This document shows positions 1 to 8,297 of a stretch of 64,000 nt of DNA, piece by piece. This DNA comes from CAVXDY01 sp963721335 (GTDB lineage: Bacteria; Actinomycetota; Thermoleophilia; Miltoncostaeales; Miltoncostaeaceae). The first letter of the stretch is position 1. Every line of letters begins with the position of its first letter. The stretch spans positions 620,001 through 684,000 of the forward strand of contig CAVRIV010000002.1 in assembly GCA_963721335.1 (NCBI GenBank), written 5' to 3'. Position numbers and translations under genes: made by a program. Under the pieces are notes generated by a model. The model was not told the origin of the DNA and made no database searches. It saw only the letters and a program-made list of their open reading frames with translations.

Positions 1-284
1 TCGGCGACTGGGCCTGGAACGTGAGCGGTCTGGTGGTCACGGTCTTCGGGGTCTGGCTCGCCCTCTACGTTGACGGGTACGAGATCTGGGACGGGTGGAT
101 CCTCGCCTCGCTGATCCTGCTCGTCGTCGCCAGCGCGTTCGGCGCGCGGGCCCGCATCGTCGTCATGAACGGGCTGGGGACGGGCGCCGGCGCCCCGGTG
201 GGTCGCCTGTCGTCGTGGCATTGGCTGCGCACCGCGGCGATCATCGCGATCCTGGTCCTGATGATCTGGAAGCCGGGCGCATGA
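1..284 (+). CDS. C-terminal part of an integral membrane protein (5' end outside window)
   Basis: The reading frame is open to the left edge of the window, so the GTG at 21 is probably internal and the true start lies outside. The visible part has two or three hydrophobic segments, one at the start (GLVVTVFGVWLALYV), one around WILASLILLVVASAFGARAR and one at the C-terminus (TAAIIAILVLMIW). Its stop overlaps the ATG of the next gene by ATGA, so the two are probably translated together. The general look resembles the small DUF2269-like membrane proteins, but I cannot assign a function. Confidence 0.6.
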   Translation, partial: GDWAWNVSGLVVTVFGVWLALYVDGYEIWDGWILASLILLVVASAFGARARIVVMNGLGTGAGAPVGRLSSWHWLRTAAIIAILVLMIWKPGA

Positions 285-778
285 CCTACGCGGCCGCGAT
301 CCGCCCGGACGACTGGGACTTCCCGCTCTTCGTTCACGTCTTCGGCGCCATGGTGCTGGTGGGCACGCTCGTCGTCGCGGCCTGGTTCCTGTTCGCCGCA
401 CGGCGCGACAACTCCCTCGACGGCGTCCGCTGGGGATGGCGAACGCTCCTGTTCGCGGCCCTTCCCGCCTACATCGTGATGCGGGTCGGGGCCGAGTGGA
501 TCGCCGACGAGGAGAAGCTCACCGACTCCGAGGCCGCGTGGATCGGCATCGGGTACCTCACCAGCGACGCGGGCGCGCTCGTGCTCATCGTGGCGCTGGT
601 CGCCGCGGGGATCGCCGTCCGCCGCGCGGGGCGGGCCCAGGCGGCCGCGGTGGCCTCGGGGGCCGGGGGCGCGGGCACCGCCACCGGCACCGGCACCGCG
701 ATCGCCGCGTGGGCCACCGCGGTGCTCATCGTCGTGTACATCGTCGCGATCTGGGCGATGGCGACGAAGCCCATCTAG
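281..778 (+). CDS. Small integral membrane protein, DUF2269-like
   Basis: This 165-residue protein starts at an ATG overlapping the preceding stop (ATGA). It has about four membrane segments: FPLFVHVFGAMVLVGTLVVAAWF near the N-terminus, a second around TLLFAALPAYIVM, a third around GALVLIVALVAAGIAV, and a last one at the C-terminus. The His in LFVHVFGA and the helix spacing recall DUF2269 membrane proteins, but that is a visual resemblance only. A Gly/Ala/Thr-rich linker precedes the last helix. It probably forms one unit with the upstream membrane protein. No substrate can be inferred. Confidence 0.6.
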   Translation: MTYAAAIRPDDWDFPLFVHVFGAMVLVGTLVVAAWFLFAARRDNSLDGVRWGWRTLLFAALPAYIVMRVGAEWIADEEKLTDSEAAWIGIGYLTSDAGALVLIVALVAAGIAVRRAGRAQAAAVASGAGGAGTATGTGTAIAAWATAVLIVVYIVAIWAMATKPI

Positions 779-802
779 CGCGCTCGCCGGCGATCCCGGC
801 GA

Positions 803-1492
803 CTAGATCGCCGTCCCCACCAGCGCTCCGATCGCGATGGTGAGGGCCATCGCGACCGCGCCCCAGGCGGCGACGCGCAGGGCCGCGCGGGCCTCGCGGG
901 CGCCTCCGAGGCGGGCGCCGAGGGCCCCGAGAGCGGCCAGCACCAGAAGGGTCACGACGACGGTGACCGGGATGCGGGCGCCGGACGGAGTCACCGCGAT
1001 CGCGACCAGCGGCAGGACCGCGCCGACGGCGAACGAGACCGCCGACGTCCAGGCGGCCTGGAAGGGACGCGCCATGGCGCGCTGGTCCAGGCCCAGCTCG
1101 TCGCGCGCGTGGGCGGCCAGCCGGTCGCCCGCCGACAGCTCCTCGGCCACCCTGCGGGCGAGCTGCGCGCTCAGGCCGCGCCCCTCGTAGATCGAGGCGA
1201 GCTCCGCGAGCTCGCCCTCGGGGTCCGCCTCGAGCTCCCGGCGCTCGAGCCGAAGGTCGGCGAGCTCGGCGTCGCGCTGGGAGCTCACCGAGACGTACTC
1301 ACCGGCGGCCATCGAGAGCGCGCCTGCGGCGAGCCCGGCGAGCCCGGCCGTGAGGATCGCCGACAGCGAGGCGTCGGACGCCGCCACCCCCACGACCAGG
1401 CCCGCCGTGGAGAGCGTGCCGTCGTTGGCGCCCAGGACCGCCGCGCGGAGCCATCCCTCGCGGTAGCTCAGATGTCGCTCGGCGTGAGGCAC
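803..1492 (-). CDS. VIT1/CCC1-family transporter
   Basis: This 229-residue membrane protein reads on the minus strand from a GTG at 1492. The N-terminal part (HLSYREGWLRAAVLGANDG, then a Gly/Ala-rich helix with AAGEYVSVSSQRDAE) carries the typical signature of the VIT family, which moves Fe2+ or Mn2+ across membranes. The acidic cytoplasmic stretch after it (ELADLRLERRELEADPEGEL) matches the family's metal-binding region, and three hydrophobic helices follow. It is divergent from upp, with about 100 bases between the starts. Direction of transport and the actual metal are not visible from sequence. Confidence 0.85.
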   Translation of the reverse strand: MPHAERHLSYREGWLRAAVLGANDGTLSTAGLVVGVAASDASLSAILTAGLAGLAAGALSMAAGEYVSVSSQRDAELADLRLERRELEADPEGELAELASIYEGRGLSAQLARRVAEELSAGDRLAAHARDELGLDQRAMARPFQAAWTSAVSFAVGAVLPLVAIAVTPSGARIPVTVVVTLLVLAALGALGARLGGAREARAALRVAAWGAVAMALTIAIGALVGTAI

Positions 1493-1582
1493 CCCCCAGC
1501 GTTCGCCGGACCCCGCCGCCGTCCTCTCGGACCCGCCGCCTCGTCCGCGCGGCGAGGGGACCGGGCGAGGGGAGGCTCCGAG

Positions 1583-1588
1583 TAGGCT
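1583..1588 (+). promoter_or_regulatory. -10 element (TAGGCT) of a probably leaderless upp transcript
   Basis: TAGGCT lies six bases before the GTG start of upp, so transcription would begin at or within a base or two of the start codon. No Shine-Dalgarno sequence fits in between. The same arrangement recurs at many genes in the window. Confidence 0.5.
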
Positions 1589-1594
1589 GCTCCG

Positions 1595-2233
1595 GTGCCC
1601 GCCCGACCGCCCACCGTCCTGTCCGGCGCCATCGTGGGCGCGCACCTGGCGTCGATCCGCGACGCCCGGTCGGCCGATCCGGCGGTGAGGCGCTCGGCTC
1701 GCGTCCTCGGCACCCTGGCCGTCGCCGAGGCCCTGCGCGGGCTCGAGACCGTGGACGGGGAGGTGACCACCCCGGTGGCTCCGGCGCGGGTCACCCGCCC
1801 GGCGCGCCGCCTGACGCTCGTGCCGGTGCTCCGGGCGGGGCTCGTCCTGCTGGAGCCGGCGCTCGACCTGCTCCCCCCCGGAACGCGGGTCGGGTTCATG
1901 GGCCTGTCGCGCGATGAGACCACCCTCCAGCCCCACACCTACCTCGAGAGCCTGCCGGCCGATCTCGCGTCCGACGAGGTCGTGCTGCTGGAGGTGATGA
2001 TCGCGACCGGCGGATCCAGCGTGGCGGCGCTGCAGGCCCTCCGCACGGCGGGGGCGGAGCGGCTGCACCTGGTGGGGTTGATCGCGGCGCCCGAGGGGCT
2101 GGCGGCGGTGGCCGCGGCGCATCCCGAGGTGCCGATCACGGTCGCCGCGATCGACGAGCGACTCGACGAGCGCGGCTACATCGTGCCGGGCCTCGGCGAT
2201 GCCGGAGACCGGCTCTACTCGGAGCCCGGCTGA
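1595..2233 (+). CDS. upp: Uracil phosphoribosyltransferase
   Basis: The 212-residue product converts uracil and PRPP to UMP in pyrimidine salvage. It has the family's PRPP-binding loop as LLEVMIATGGSS (around residues 128-139), a conserved stretch APEGLAAVAAAHPEV, and the diagnostic C-terminal uracil-binding segment GYIVPGLGDAGDRLY. Length is normal. The usual DPMLATGGS appears here as EVMIATGGS, so the acidic residue of the loop is kept as Glu and the Pro is lost. The gene stands alone and is probably transcribed without a leader. Identification is secure. Confidence 0.93.
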   Translation: MPARPPTVLSGAIVGAHLASIRDARSADPAVRRSARVLGTLAVAEALRGLETVDGEVTTPVAPARVTRPARRLTLVPVLRAGLVLLEPALDLLPPGTRVGFMGLSRDETTLQPHTYLESLPADLASDEVVLLEVMIATGGSSVAALQALRTAGAERLHLVGLIAAPEGLAAVAAAHPEVPITVAAIDERLDERGYIVPGLGDAGDRLYSEPG

Positions 2234-2246
2234 CTGTGACTCAAAC

Positions 2247-2334
2247 GCCGGCGTCGGATCGCCTCCTGGGGGGTCTCGCCGCAGCGGCGCCCCCCGGCGC
2301 CCGTGGCTCCATGCTGCTCTCAACCGACGCCGGC
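2247..2334 (+). other. Highly structured intergenic element with an 11-bp closing inverted repeat
   Basis: Right after upp, GCCGGCGTCGG (2247-2257) is perfectly complementary to CCGACGCCGGC (2324-2334). Inside it lies a second strong hairpin in which CC plus six G (2265-2273) pair with six C plus GG (2290-2297), around an inner CGCC/GGCG stem. No U-run follows, so it is not a classic terminator. It could be a 3' structure of the upp mRNA, an attenuator for the downstream dehydrogenase, or a small structured RNA. It matches no riboswitch consensus I know. Confidence 0.45.
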
Positions 2335-2359
2335 TGACACCTTGGCGGGGACTCGGCCT

Positions 2360-3154
2360 GTGGCGGTGGTGACCGGCGCGTCGTCGGGCCTCGGCTGGGC
2401 GTTCGCGCAGAGCCTCGCCTCCCGCGGGCACGACCTCGTGCTGGTGGCGCGCCGGGAGGAGCGCCTGCGCGAGCTGGCGCGGCTCGTGGCCGACCGGCAC
2501 GGCGCCGCGGCCCGCGTCGTGGTGGCCGACCTCGCCACCGACGAGGGGCTCTCGGCCTGCCGGGAGGCGATCACGGCCGGGCCCGAGCCTCCTCAGGTGG
2601 TGGTGCTCAACGCCGGCTTCGGCCTGCGCGGGCGGTTCTGGGAGCTGGAGCGCGAACGCCAGTCGGCGATGGTGCGCCTCAACTGCGTCGCGGTCGTGGA
2701 CCTGGCGGCGCACGCCCTCCCCGGCATGGTCGCGCGCGGCAGCGGGGCGCTGGTGGTGATCAGCTCGGCCGCCGCCTGGCAGCCCGTTCCCTTCATGTCC
2801 ACGTACGCGGCGACGAAGGTCTTCGAGCTGCACCTGGCGGAGGCCATCGCGGAGGAGCTGCGCGGCACCGGCGTGCGGGCGCTCGCGATCTGCCCGGGGC
2901 CCACGCGCACCGAGTTCACGATGAGCGCCGAGTCGGGCCCCGCGCACTGGTGGATCCCCTTCGACGACGTCGATCTCGTGGTCCGTGCGGCGTGGCGGGC
3001 GCTGGCCTCGGGGCGGCGGCGGGCGGTGACCGGGCCGGTCGCACGCGGGAGCATGCTGGCCGCGCGTATCCTCCCCCGTGGCCTGGTCGTGCGGGCCGCG
3101 GCGCTGACCCACAGAACCCGACATTCGTTGAAGGGCTCTGACCGGCCCACCTAG
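2360..3154 (+). CDS. Short-chain dehydrogenase/reductase (SDR family)
   Basis: This is a classical NAD(P)-dependent SDR oxidoreductase of about 264 residues. The cofactor motif TGASSGLG opens the protein, NAG is in VVLNAGFG, the catalytic Ser is in VVISSAAAWQP, and the catalytic pair is in YAATK. The pattern LVARREERL after the second strand, with basic residues, favours NADPH. The C-terminal part has the conserved CPGPTRTEF. Substrate is unknown. I chose GTG 2360 because a GTG at 2303 lies inside the structured element and adds an unlikely N-terminus; TTG 2342 is a further alternative. Confidence 0.85.
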   Translation: MAVVTGASSGLGWAFAQSLASRGHDLVLVARREERLRELARLVADRHGAAARVVVADLATDEGLSACREAITAGPEPPQVVVLNAGFGLRGRFWELERERQSAMVRLNCVAVVDLAAHALPGMVARGSGALVVISSAAAWQPVPFMSTYAATKVFELHLAEAIAEELRGTGVRALAICPGPTRTEFTMSAESGPAHWWIPFDDVDLVVRAAWRALASGRRRAVTGPVARGSMLAARILPRGLVVRAAALTHRTRHSLKGSDRPT

Positions 3155-3157
3155 AAT
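3128..3157 (+). promoter_or_regulatory. Sigma-70-like promoter (TTGAAG-18-TAGAAT)
   Basis: TTGAAG at 3128-3133 and TAGAAT at 3152-3157 are separated by 18 bases. They lie at the very end of the dehydrogenase gene and point to the sugar-phosphate transferase, leaving a leader of roughly 60 to 100 bases. Confidence 0.5.
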
Positions 3158-3259
3158 CCCCCTCAGCGCCCACCTGACCAGTCCCGCGCCGGTCGTGCGC
3201 GGCAGGGCACGGGTCAACTCAAACTGACCACCACCCTCATCCCCATCATCTGCGCGCTC

Positions 3260-4351
3260 GTGGCCGCTCTCGTGGTGCTGGCGGCGACGCCCCTGGCGGC
3301 GCGGATCGCGCGGGCGGTGGGCGCCGTGGACCATCCCTCCGACCGCCGCATCCACCGGGAGCCGACGCCCCGCCTCGGGGGGCTCGGCATCCTCGCCGGC
3401 TTCCTGGTGCCGGTCCTCTACTACCTCCCCGAGGACTCCGCGGCGCGGGCCCTCGTGTGCGGCGCGATCCTCATCACGGCCCTCGGGGCGATCGACGACA
3501 TCTGGGGTCTCAGCCCGGCCGTGAAGCTCGTCGGCCAGGTCGCGTGCGCCTCGGTTCCGATCGCCGCCGGCCTCACGATCGACCACGTCACGCTTCCGTT
3601 CCTGGGCGCCGGCGACCTCGGCGCCGCCCAGTATCCGCTGACGGTGCTGTGGTTCGTGGCCCTCATGAACATGATCAACTTCATCGACGGGATGGACGGC
3701 CTCGCGGCCGGCATCACCGGCCTCGGGGCGACGACCTTCGCCATCCTGGCGGCCTCGCTGGGCCGCGCCGACCCGGCGATCATGGCCGCCGCCCTCGCGG
3801 GCGCCTGCGCCGCCTTCCTGGTCTTCAACTTCCACCCCGCCCGCGTCTTCATGGGCGACTCGGGGTCGATGCTGCTGGGCTTCGTCATCGCCGGCGTGGC
3901 CATCAGCGGGGTCATGAAGACCACCGCGGCCATCGCGGTCGTGGCGCCGCTGCTGATCCTGGCGGTCCCGATCCTCGACACGTCGTTCGTGATCCTGAAG
4001 CGCCTGAAGCACCGCCTGCCGATCTACTCGGCCGACCGCAGCCATTTCCACCACCGCTTCTTCGCGATCGGATGGGGGCAGCGAAAGACCGTGCTGGCCC
4101 TGTACGGCTGGTGCGCGCTGCTGGGGGCCGTGGCCGTGGCGCTCCGCTTCGTGCCCTACGACGATCCCGACGGCGGGGGGCTGCTCGGCTCGTTCGGGCT
4201 GGCGGCGGCCGGCCTCGTGGCCCTGATCGCCTCGGTGTACCTGATCTACGTGCTCGAGATCCTCAAGTGGAGGAGCACGCCGGTCGTGAAGATCGTGCGG
4301 GACAACCGCCTGGCGAGGGCGCGCACGCGCGAGATGGCCGAACGACCCTAG
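3260..4351 (+). CDS. Polyprenyl-phosphate N-acetylhexosamine-1-phosphate transferase (TagO/WecA-like)
   Basis: This MraY-family membrane enzyme of about 363 residues would load a sugar-1-phosphate, typically GlcNAc-1-P, onto undecaprenyl phosphate at the inner face of the membrane, starting a wall glycopolymer. It shows the family motifs: DHPSDRRIHREPTPRLGG near the N-terminus, the Asp pair in AIDDIWGLSP, NMINFIDGMDGLAAG, RVFMGDSGSMLLGF and the His-rich SADRSHFHHRFF. About ten membrane helices are visible. GTG 3260 begins inside the first helix; the hydrophobic stretch extends upstream in frame to a CTG at 3224, which may be the true start. Confidence 0.88.
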   Translation: MAALVVLAATPLAARIARAVGAVDHPSDRRIHREPTPRLGGLGILAGFLVPVLYYLPEDSAARALVCGAILITALGAIDDIWGLSPAVKLVGQVACASVPIAAGLTIDHVTLPFLGAGDLGAAQYPLTVLWFVALMNMINFIDGMDGLAAGITGLGATTFAILAASLGRADPAIMAAALAGACAAFLVFNFHPARVFMGDSGSMLLGFVIAGVAISGVMKTTAAIAVVAPLLILAVPILDTSFVILKRLKHRLPIYSADRSHFHHRFFAIGWGQRKTVLALYGWCALLGAVAVALRFVPYDDPDGGGLLGSFGLAAAGLVALIASVYLIYVLEILKWRSTPVVKIVRDNRLARARTREMAERP

Positions 4352-4384
4352 GCTTGGCGGGTTGGGGGTTGAGGTTGGCCCTTT

Positions 4385-4403
4385 CGGCGGGCCCACCCCG
4401 CCG
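4385..4403. terminator. Hairpin between convergent genes
   Basis: CGGCGGG and CCCGCCG form a 7-bp stem around a 5-base loop between the ends of the transferase gene (+) and the secreted-protein gene (-). There is no U-run, so termination is only suggested by position. Confidence 0.35.
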
Positions 4404-4429
4404 AGGGCGGTGCCCCGACGTCCGCTGAC

Positions 4430-5794
4430 TCACACGATCACGAGGGGTGGGGTGCCGGGGGGCGCTCCGGCGGGGATGAGCGCGGCGTCGATGGCCCAGG
4501 TGGCGGGCGCCGCCAGGACGCGCTGCACCAGGTCGGACTTCGCGCCGGCCGACCGGAGGGCGGCCAGGGTGTCCACCGGCGCGCCCACGGCCCGGCCGAG
4601 AGCCGACCCGGGCACGATCAGCGACAACGACACCGGCCCCGGTGCGAGGGGGAGGAACTCGATCCGCGCGCTGCCGTCGGCCTCGACCGGGACGACCACC
4701 GAGAAGCCCGGCCCCACGGCGCGGAGCCGGGCCCGAGCGGCGGTCCACATCTGCTCCGAACCGATGCCCAGGCCGGCGGCCAGACCGAGCGGGTCGTCGC
4801 CCAGGCGGACCGTCACCTGCGCCGCCGAACCGGCGGGCAGGGGCGGGGTCGCGATGGCGCCCGGCGGCAGCTCGATCCCGAGCTTTTCGCGCCCGACGGC
4901 GGTCACCACGGCGCGGGCGGCCGCGGCGGGAAGCGGGGCGGCGGGGGTGCAGCCCACGGGGCCGGGGCCGGGCGAGGCCGAGGGGAACGTGCGGCGGAAC
5001 TCGGCCACGAACCGAGCGGCGTCCTCGCCGAGGCGGTAGGCGCCGGGGCCGTTCCCGAGCACGCCGCAGGCGCTGGCGGTGCGGGCCAGCCGCCAGGTCT
5101 GGGCGTGGTCGCCGCCGCCGCGCAGCAGCACGTGAACGCGTTTGCCGTCACCGCCGATCGAGTCCATCTCGCGGGCGACCTCGCCGGGCCAGGTGAGCCA
5201 CTCCTCGGCCGTCCACTGCTCGCGCCCGCGGTAGGCCTCCAGCCACACGCCGCCGGCCAGCGACATGGCCCGCCGTGCGCCGGTCCACGACTTGTCGTCG
5301 GCGAGCAGGGGGCCGGGGGCGGGGACGTAGAGGTGCACCCGCAGGTTGAGCCCACCAGGGGCGTAGGGGGTCGTCTCCTTCTGGAGGAACCGGAGCGCCT
5401 GGCCGAGCTCGTCCCCCTGGGGGCCCTTGAAGGCGGGCCCCAGCTCGTCCAGGAAGACCATGTGGCCGCCCGACCGCGCGATCCGGCTCCTCAGGATCTC
5501 GGTGATCCTGGTCGCGCGGAGGCCCACGATGCTCGGGGTCGCGCGGGTCCCGGCGCCCCCGGACACCTTCCATGCCTGCTGCGCGCCCGGCAGGGCGCGC
5601 CTGGCCGGCTGCTGCTGGATCAGGCCGTCGGCGGCGGAGAGGCCCGGGGGGCCGATGGAGAGCAGCCTCTGGACCTCTGCGCCCCGGTCGTAGATGACCG
5701 TCTCGGCATGGGCGAGCGGCGCACATGCGAGGACCGTGCCCCCGGCGCCGAGCACGAGCGCAGATCGGAGGGCACGGAGCACGAAGCTCCTCAT
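4430..5794 (-). CDS. Secreted protein of unknown function
   Basis: The 454-residue product has a clear signal peptide (MRSFVLRALRS, a hydrophobic core, then PLAHAETV, with a likely cut after AHA). The mature part contains a segment GGHMVFLDELGPAFKGPQG that looks like the end of a barrel strand with acidic residues, two later Cys (around SACGVL and VGCTP), and a C-terminal Pro/Ala-rich beta-type region. A Shine-Dalgarno GGGAGG precedes the ATG, and a TAGGGT-like -10 lies further upstream. I do not recognise the family; an extracellular hydrolase or binding protein is possible but unproven. Confidence 0.7.
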   Translation of the reverse strand: MRSFVLRALRSALVLGAGGTVLACAPLAHAETVIYDRGAEVQRLLSIGPPGLSAADGLIQQQPARRALPGAQQAWKVSGGAGTRATPSIVGLRATRITEILRSRIARSGGHMVFLDELGPAFKGPQGDELGQALRFLQKETTPYAPGGLNLRVHLYVPAPGPLLADDKSWTGARRAMSLAGGVWLEAYRGREQWTAEEWLTWPGEVAREMDSIGGDGKRVHVLLRGGGDHAQTWRLARTASACGVLGNGPGAYRLGEDAARFVAEFRRTFPSASPGPGPVGCTPAAPLPAAAARAVVTAVGREKLGIELPPGAIATPPLPAGSAAQVTVRLGDDPLGLAAGLGIGSEQMWTAARARLRAVGPGFSVVVPVEADGSARIEFLPLAPGPVSLSLIVPGSALGRAVGAPVDTLAALRSAGAKSDLVQRVLAAPATWAIDAALIPAGAPPGTPPLVIV

Positions 5795-5882
5795 AACGGC
5801 GATCCTCCCGACTCCGGCACCCTACGGGCAACTGACCGAAAGGCCAGCGGAATTCAGCGTTTTTGGCGCTGCGGCGCCGTGG

Positions 5883-6776
5883 TCAGCCCGGCGCCAGGCC
5901 CTCCGCCTCCGGACGGCGCGCGCGGGGCGCGCGGGTGGCGAGCCACGAGCCCACGGCGATCAGGGCCAGGCCCGCCAGCACCCAGGCGCCGATCCGCTCG
6001 TCGAGGAGCGTCACGCCCAGCACGACCGCCACGGCGGGGGCCGCGTAGGTGATGACCGAGGCGCGGCCGGCCCCGACCTCTCGCACCAGGGCGAAGAAGA
6101 GGACGAAGGCGAGGGCCGTGCACGCGGCGCCGAGCAGCGCGAGCACCCCGAGGGTCCCCGCCGAGGGCAGGGACGCCGGCGCGGAGGCCGCTGCGGGGGC
6201 CACCAGCAGGAGGGTGGAGATGCTCAGGGTGGCGGCCGCGAGGCCCACGGGCCGGACGTCCGCGAAGCGGAGCCGCACCTGCATGCTGGCGTAGGCGTAG
6301 CAGCCGGTCGCCGCCAGGATCATCCCCGCGCCGAGCAGCGCGAGGCCGCCGCCGATGTCGAGGCCCAGCAACGCGACGACCCCGGCGGCTCCCACGGCCA
6401 GCCCGATCATCCGCGAGCCGCCCACCCGCTCCGAGGGGTCGATGCGGATCGCCAGCAGCCCGACGGCCATCGGCTCGACGGCGATCAGGATGGCGGTGAG
6501 CGACGAGGAGACCCACAGCTCTCCGACGGTGATGAGCATGAAGGGCACGGCGACCGAGGTGAGGGACAGCACGAGCAGGTCGCGCCGGCGGGCCACGAGC
6601 CCCCGGAGGGCCCCGGCCCGCCACGCGAAGGGCAGCAGGATGGCGGCGCCCAGGGCCGTGCGGGCGAACACGACCGTCGCGGGGGACACGTCGTCCACCG
6701 CGACCTTGATGAGCAGATAGGGAATCCCCCACAGCACGGACACCGAGAGGAACAGGAGCCAGGCGCGCGCGTTCAC
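5883..6776 (-). CDS. EamA-family (DMT) permease
   Basis: The 297-residue protein is a ten-helix member of the drug/metabolite transporter superfamily with two EamA repeats. The N-terminal repeat opens with WLLFLSVSVLWGIPYLLIKVA and the second repeat ends with SVITYAAPAVAVVLGVTLLDERIG, the typical family ending. A basic tail follows. I chose GTG 6776 because an upstream extension in this frame has no hydrophobic character and would reach into the ATP synthase promoter. It is divergent from the ATP synthase operon. The substrate cannot be read from the sequence. Confidence 0.85.
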   Translation of the reverse strand: MNARAWLLFLSVSVLWGIPYLLIKVAVDDVSPATVVFARTALGAAILLPFAWRAGALRGLVARRRDLLVLSLTSVAVPFMLITVGELWVSSSLTAILIAVEPMAVGLLAIRIDPSERVGGSRMIGLAVGAAGVVALLGLDIGGGLALLGAGMILAATGCYAYASMQVRLRFADVRPVGLAAATLSISTLLLVAPAAASAPASLPSAGTLGVLALLGAACTALAFVLFFALVREVGAGRASVITYAAPAVAVVLGVTLLDERIGAWVLAGLALIAVGSWLATRAPRARRPEAEGLAPG

Positions 6777-6828
6777 CCGTCCAGGGTGACAGGGGGGCGG
6801 GACGAACGTCCTCACGGTCAGGTTTCCG

Positions 6829-6858
6829 TTGCCGCTGCAATCGGCGTCCCGATATACT
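6829..6858 (+). promoter_or_regulatory. Promoter of the ATP synthase operon (TTGCCG-18-TATACT)
   Basis: TTGCCG at 6829-6834 and TATACT at 6853-6858 are 18 bases apart. This is one of the best matches to a sigma-70-type promoter in the window, and it sits 70 to 100 bases before the first gene of the atp operon. Confidence 0.65.
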
Positions 6859-6954
6859 CCCGCGCGCTTCGCCGGAACCGCTCTGCGCGCGGCCCGGCCC
6901 GACGTGCGACGGATCCGACCCGGAGGGACCTGCATCACCCAGCAGCGAATCGCG

Positions 6955-7389
6955 GTGCCTCAGGAGCGACCGGTCCCTCCCAACCCGGCTCCGGCGTCAA
7001 CGCACCCGCGGCCGCTGGAGTTCATCGCGTCCGGCGCCGGCCTGATCGCGGCCGTCCTGTGCCTCCCCGTCGTGCTCCTGGCGGGCGGCCCGCTGAACGG
7101 GTGGATCGTCGGCGTGGCGCTGTGGTCGGCCAACTGGGCCCTCCAGATCTACACGGGCAAGATCGCGATCAACTCGTCGGCCACCGCGGCCGTCGGGCTC
7201 TCGGGCATCTCGTTCATCTCACGCGCCTGGCTCGTGGCGATCATCCTGTTCGTCATCGCCCTGCGATACGACGAGAGCGTCGGCCTCACCGCCGCCGGCG
7301 TGTTCCTGGTCGCCTTCACCTGTGACCTGGTCGGCCGGACGATCCTCTTCGTCATGTCGCAGAACGCCCGCAAGGACGTGCCCCGGTGA
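6955..7389 (+). CDS. Small membrane protein at the head of the atp operon (AtpI-like position)
   Basis: The protein has about four hydrophobic segments (GAGLIAAVLCLPVVLLAGG, the following one, AWLVAIILFVIALRY and AGVFLVAFTCDLVGRTILFVM). Its place directly before atpB, with a GTGA overlap, is where AtpI or another assembly factor normally sits, though sequence identity to AtpI is not obvious. The start is uncertain. GTG 6955 is the conventional choice, but a strong GGAGGG at 6922-6927 is correctly spaced for an in-frame ATC at 6934. The role in c-ring assembly is inferred from position only. Confidence 0.7.
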   Translation: MPQERPVPPNPAPASTHPRPLEFIASGAGLIAAVLCLPVVLLAGGPLNGWIVGVALWSANWALQIYTGKIAINSSATAAVGLSGISFISRAWLVAIILFVIALRYDESVGLTAAGVFLVAFTCDLVGRTILFVMSQNARKDVPR

Positions 7390-8279
7390 GCCGCGCCCGG
7401 CGGGTCTGGGCCCTCGCGGCCGGGCTGGGGCTGACGCTCATGCTGGCGCTGCCCGCCCTGGCGGCCGCGCAGGCGGAGGAGGAGGCCAAGTTCGACCCCT
7501 CGGTGGAGTTCGCGACCGACCCCTACATCTCGATCGAGCTGGGCCCGCTCGACCTGTCGATCAACAAGGCCGTCGTCTACCTCCTGCTGGCCGCCGCCAT
7601 CTGCATCGGGGTCGGCATCTTCGTCATCCGGGGCGGCCTGAAGATGCGCCCCACCGGGGCTCAGAACGTCGTGGAGCTCGTCTACGAGTTCGCCGAGAAG
7701 CAGATCGCCCGGCCGACGCTCTCGGAGAGGGTCTTCTCCCGCTATTTCCCGTTGATCGCCACGCTCTTCATGTTCCTCGCGGTGAGCAACCTGATCAGCT
7801 TCATCCCGCTTCCGGTGTCGCACGAGAGCGGGACGTTCCCGTTCGGGATCCCGGATCTCAGCCTCTACGCCGCGACCGCCAACATCAACGTCACCCTCGC
7901 GCTGACGCTGATCACGTTCGTGGCCTTCAACTACGAGGGCGTGCGCGCCCACGGGCCGGTCGGGTACATCAAGACCCTGGTCCCCGACGCCCCCAAGCTC
8001 ATCAAGCCGTTCATCTTCGCCCTGGAGCTCCTGTCGCAGGTCCTGCGCCTGGTCAGCCTCTCCGTGCGTCTGTTCGCCAACATGCTGGCCGGCCACCTGC
8101 TGATCCTGATGTGCGCCGGGTTCCTGGTCCTGCTCGGCAACTTCGCCGGGGTCATCGCCATCCCCGTCGGCGTGTTCTTCTACGTCTTCGAATGGGTGCT
8201 GATCGCCGGCCTGCAGGCGTTCATCTTCGCCATGCTCAGTGGCATCTACATCGGCTTCGCGGTGCAGTCGTCTCACTAG
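7386..8279 (+). CDS. atpB: ATP synthase subunit a
   Basis: This 297-residue membrane protein forms the proton half-channels of the Fo motor. The essential Arg lies in SVRLFANMLAGH at about residue 228, matching the helix that faces the c-ring. It begins with a signal-like hydrophobic segment and a charged loop (QAEEEAKFDP), an N-terminal addition seen in some actinobacterial a subunits. Its GTG overlaps the upstream stop. Length is slightly above the common 240-270 because of that N-terminus. Confidence 0.95.
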   Translation: MSRARRVWALAAGLGLTLMLALPALAAAQAEEEAKFDPSVEFATDPYISIELGPLDLSINKAVVYLLLAAAICIGVGIFVIRGGLKMRPTGAQNVVELVYEFAEKQIARPTLSERVFSRYFPLIATLFMFLAVSNLISFIPLPVSHESGTFPFGIPDLSLYAATANINVTLALTLITFVAFNYEGVRAHGPVGYIKTLVPDAPKLIKPFIFALELLSQVLRLVSLSVRLFANMLAGHLLILMCAGFLVLLGNFAGVIAIPVGVFFYVFEWVLIAGLQAFIFAMLSGIYIGFAVQSSH

Positions 8280-8297
8280 TGACAGGAGGGTCATCCC

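Noticed and set aside
2303..2359. GTG 2303 as the start of the dehydrogenase
   Set aside because: The added N-terminus (VAPCCSQPTPADTLAG) lies across the structured element, has no ribosome site and is unlike other SDR N-termini.
803..4396. Very long open frame (about 1200 codons) on the minus strand
   Set aside because: Only the last 229 residues are a real gene (the VIT transporter). The rest is antisense to upp, the dehydrogenase and the transferase, with the Arg/Pro/His-rich composition typical of GC-rich shadow frames.
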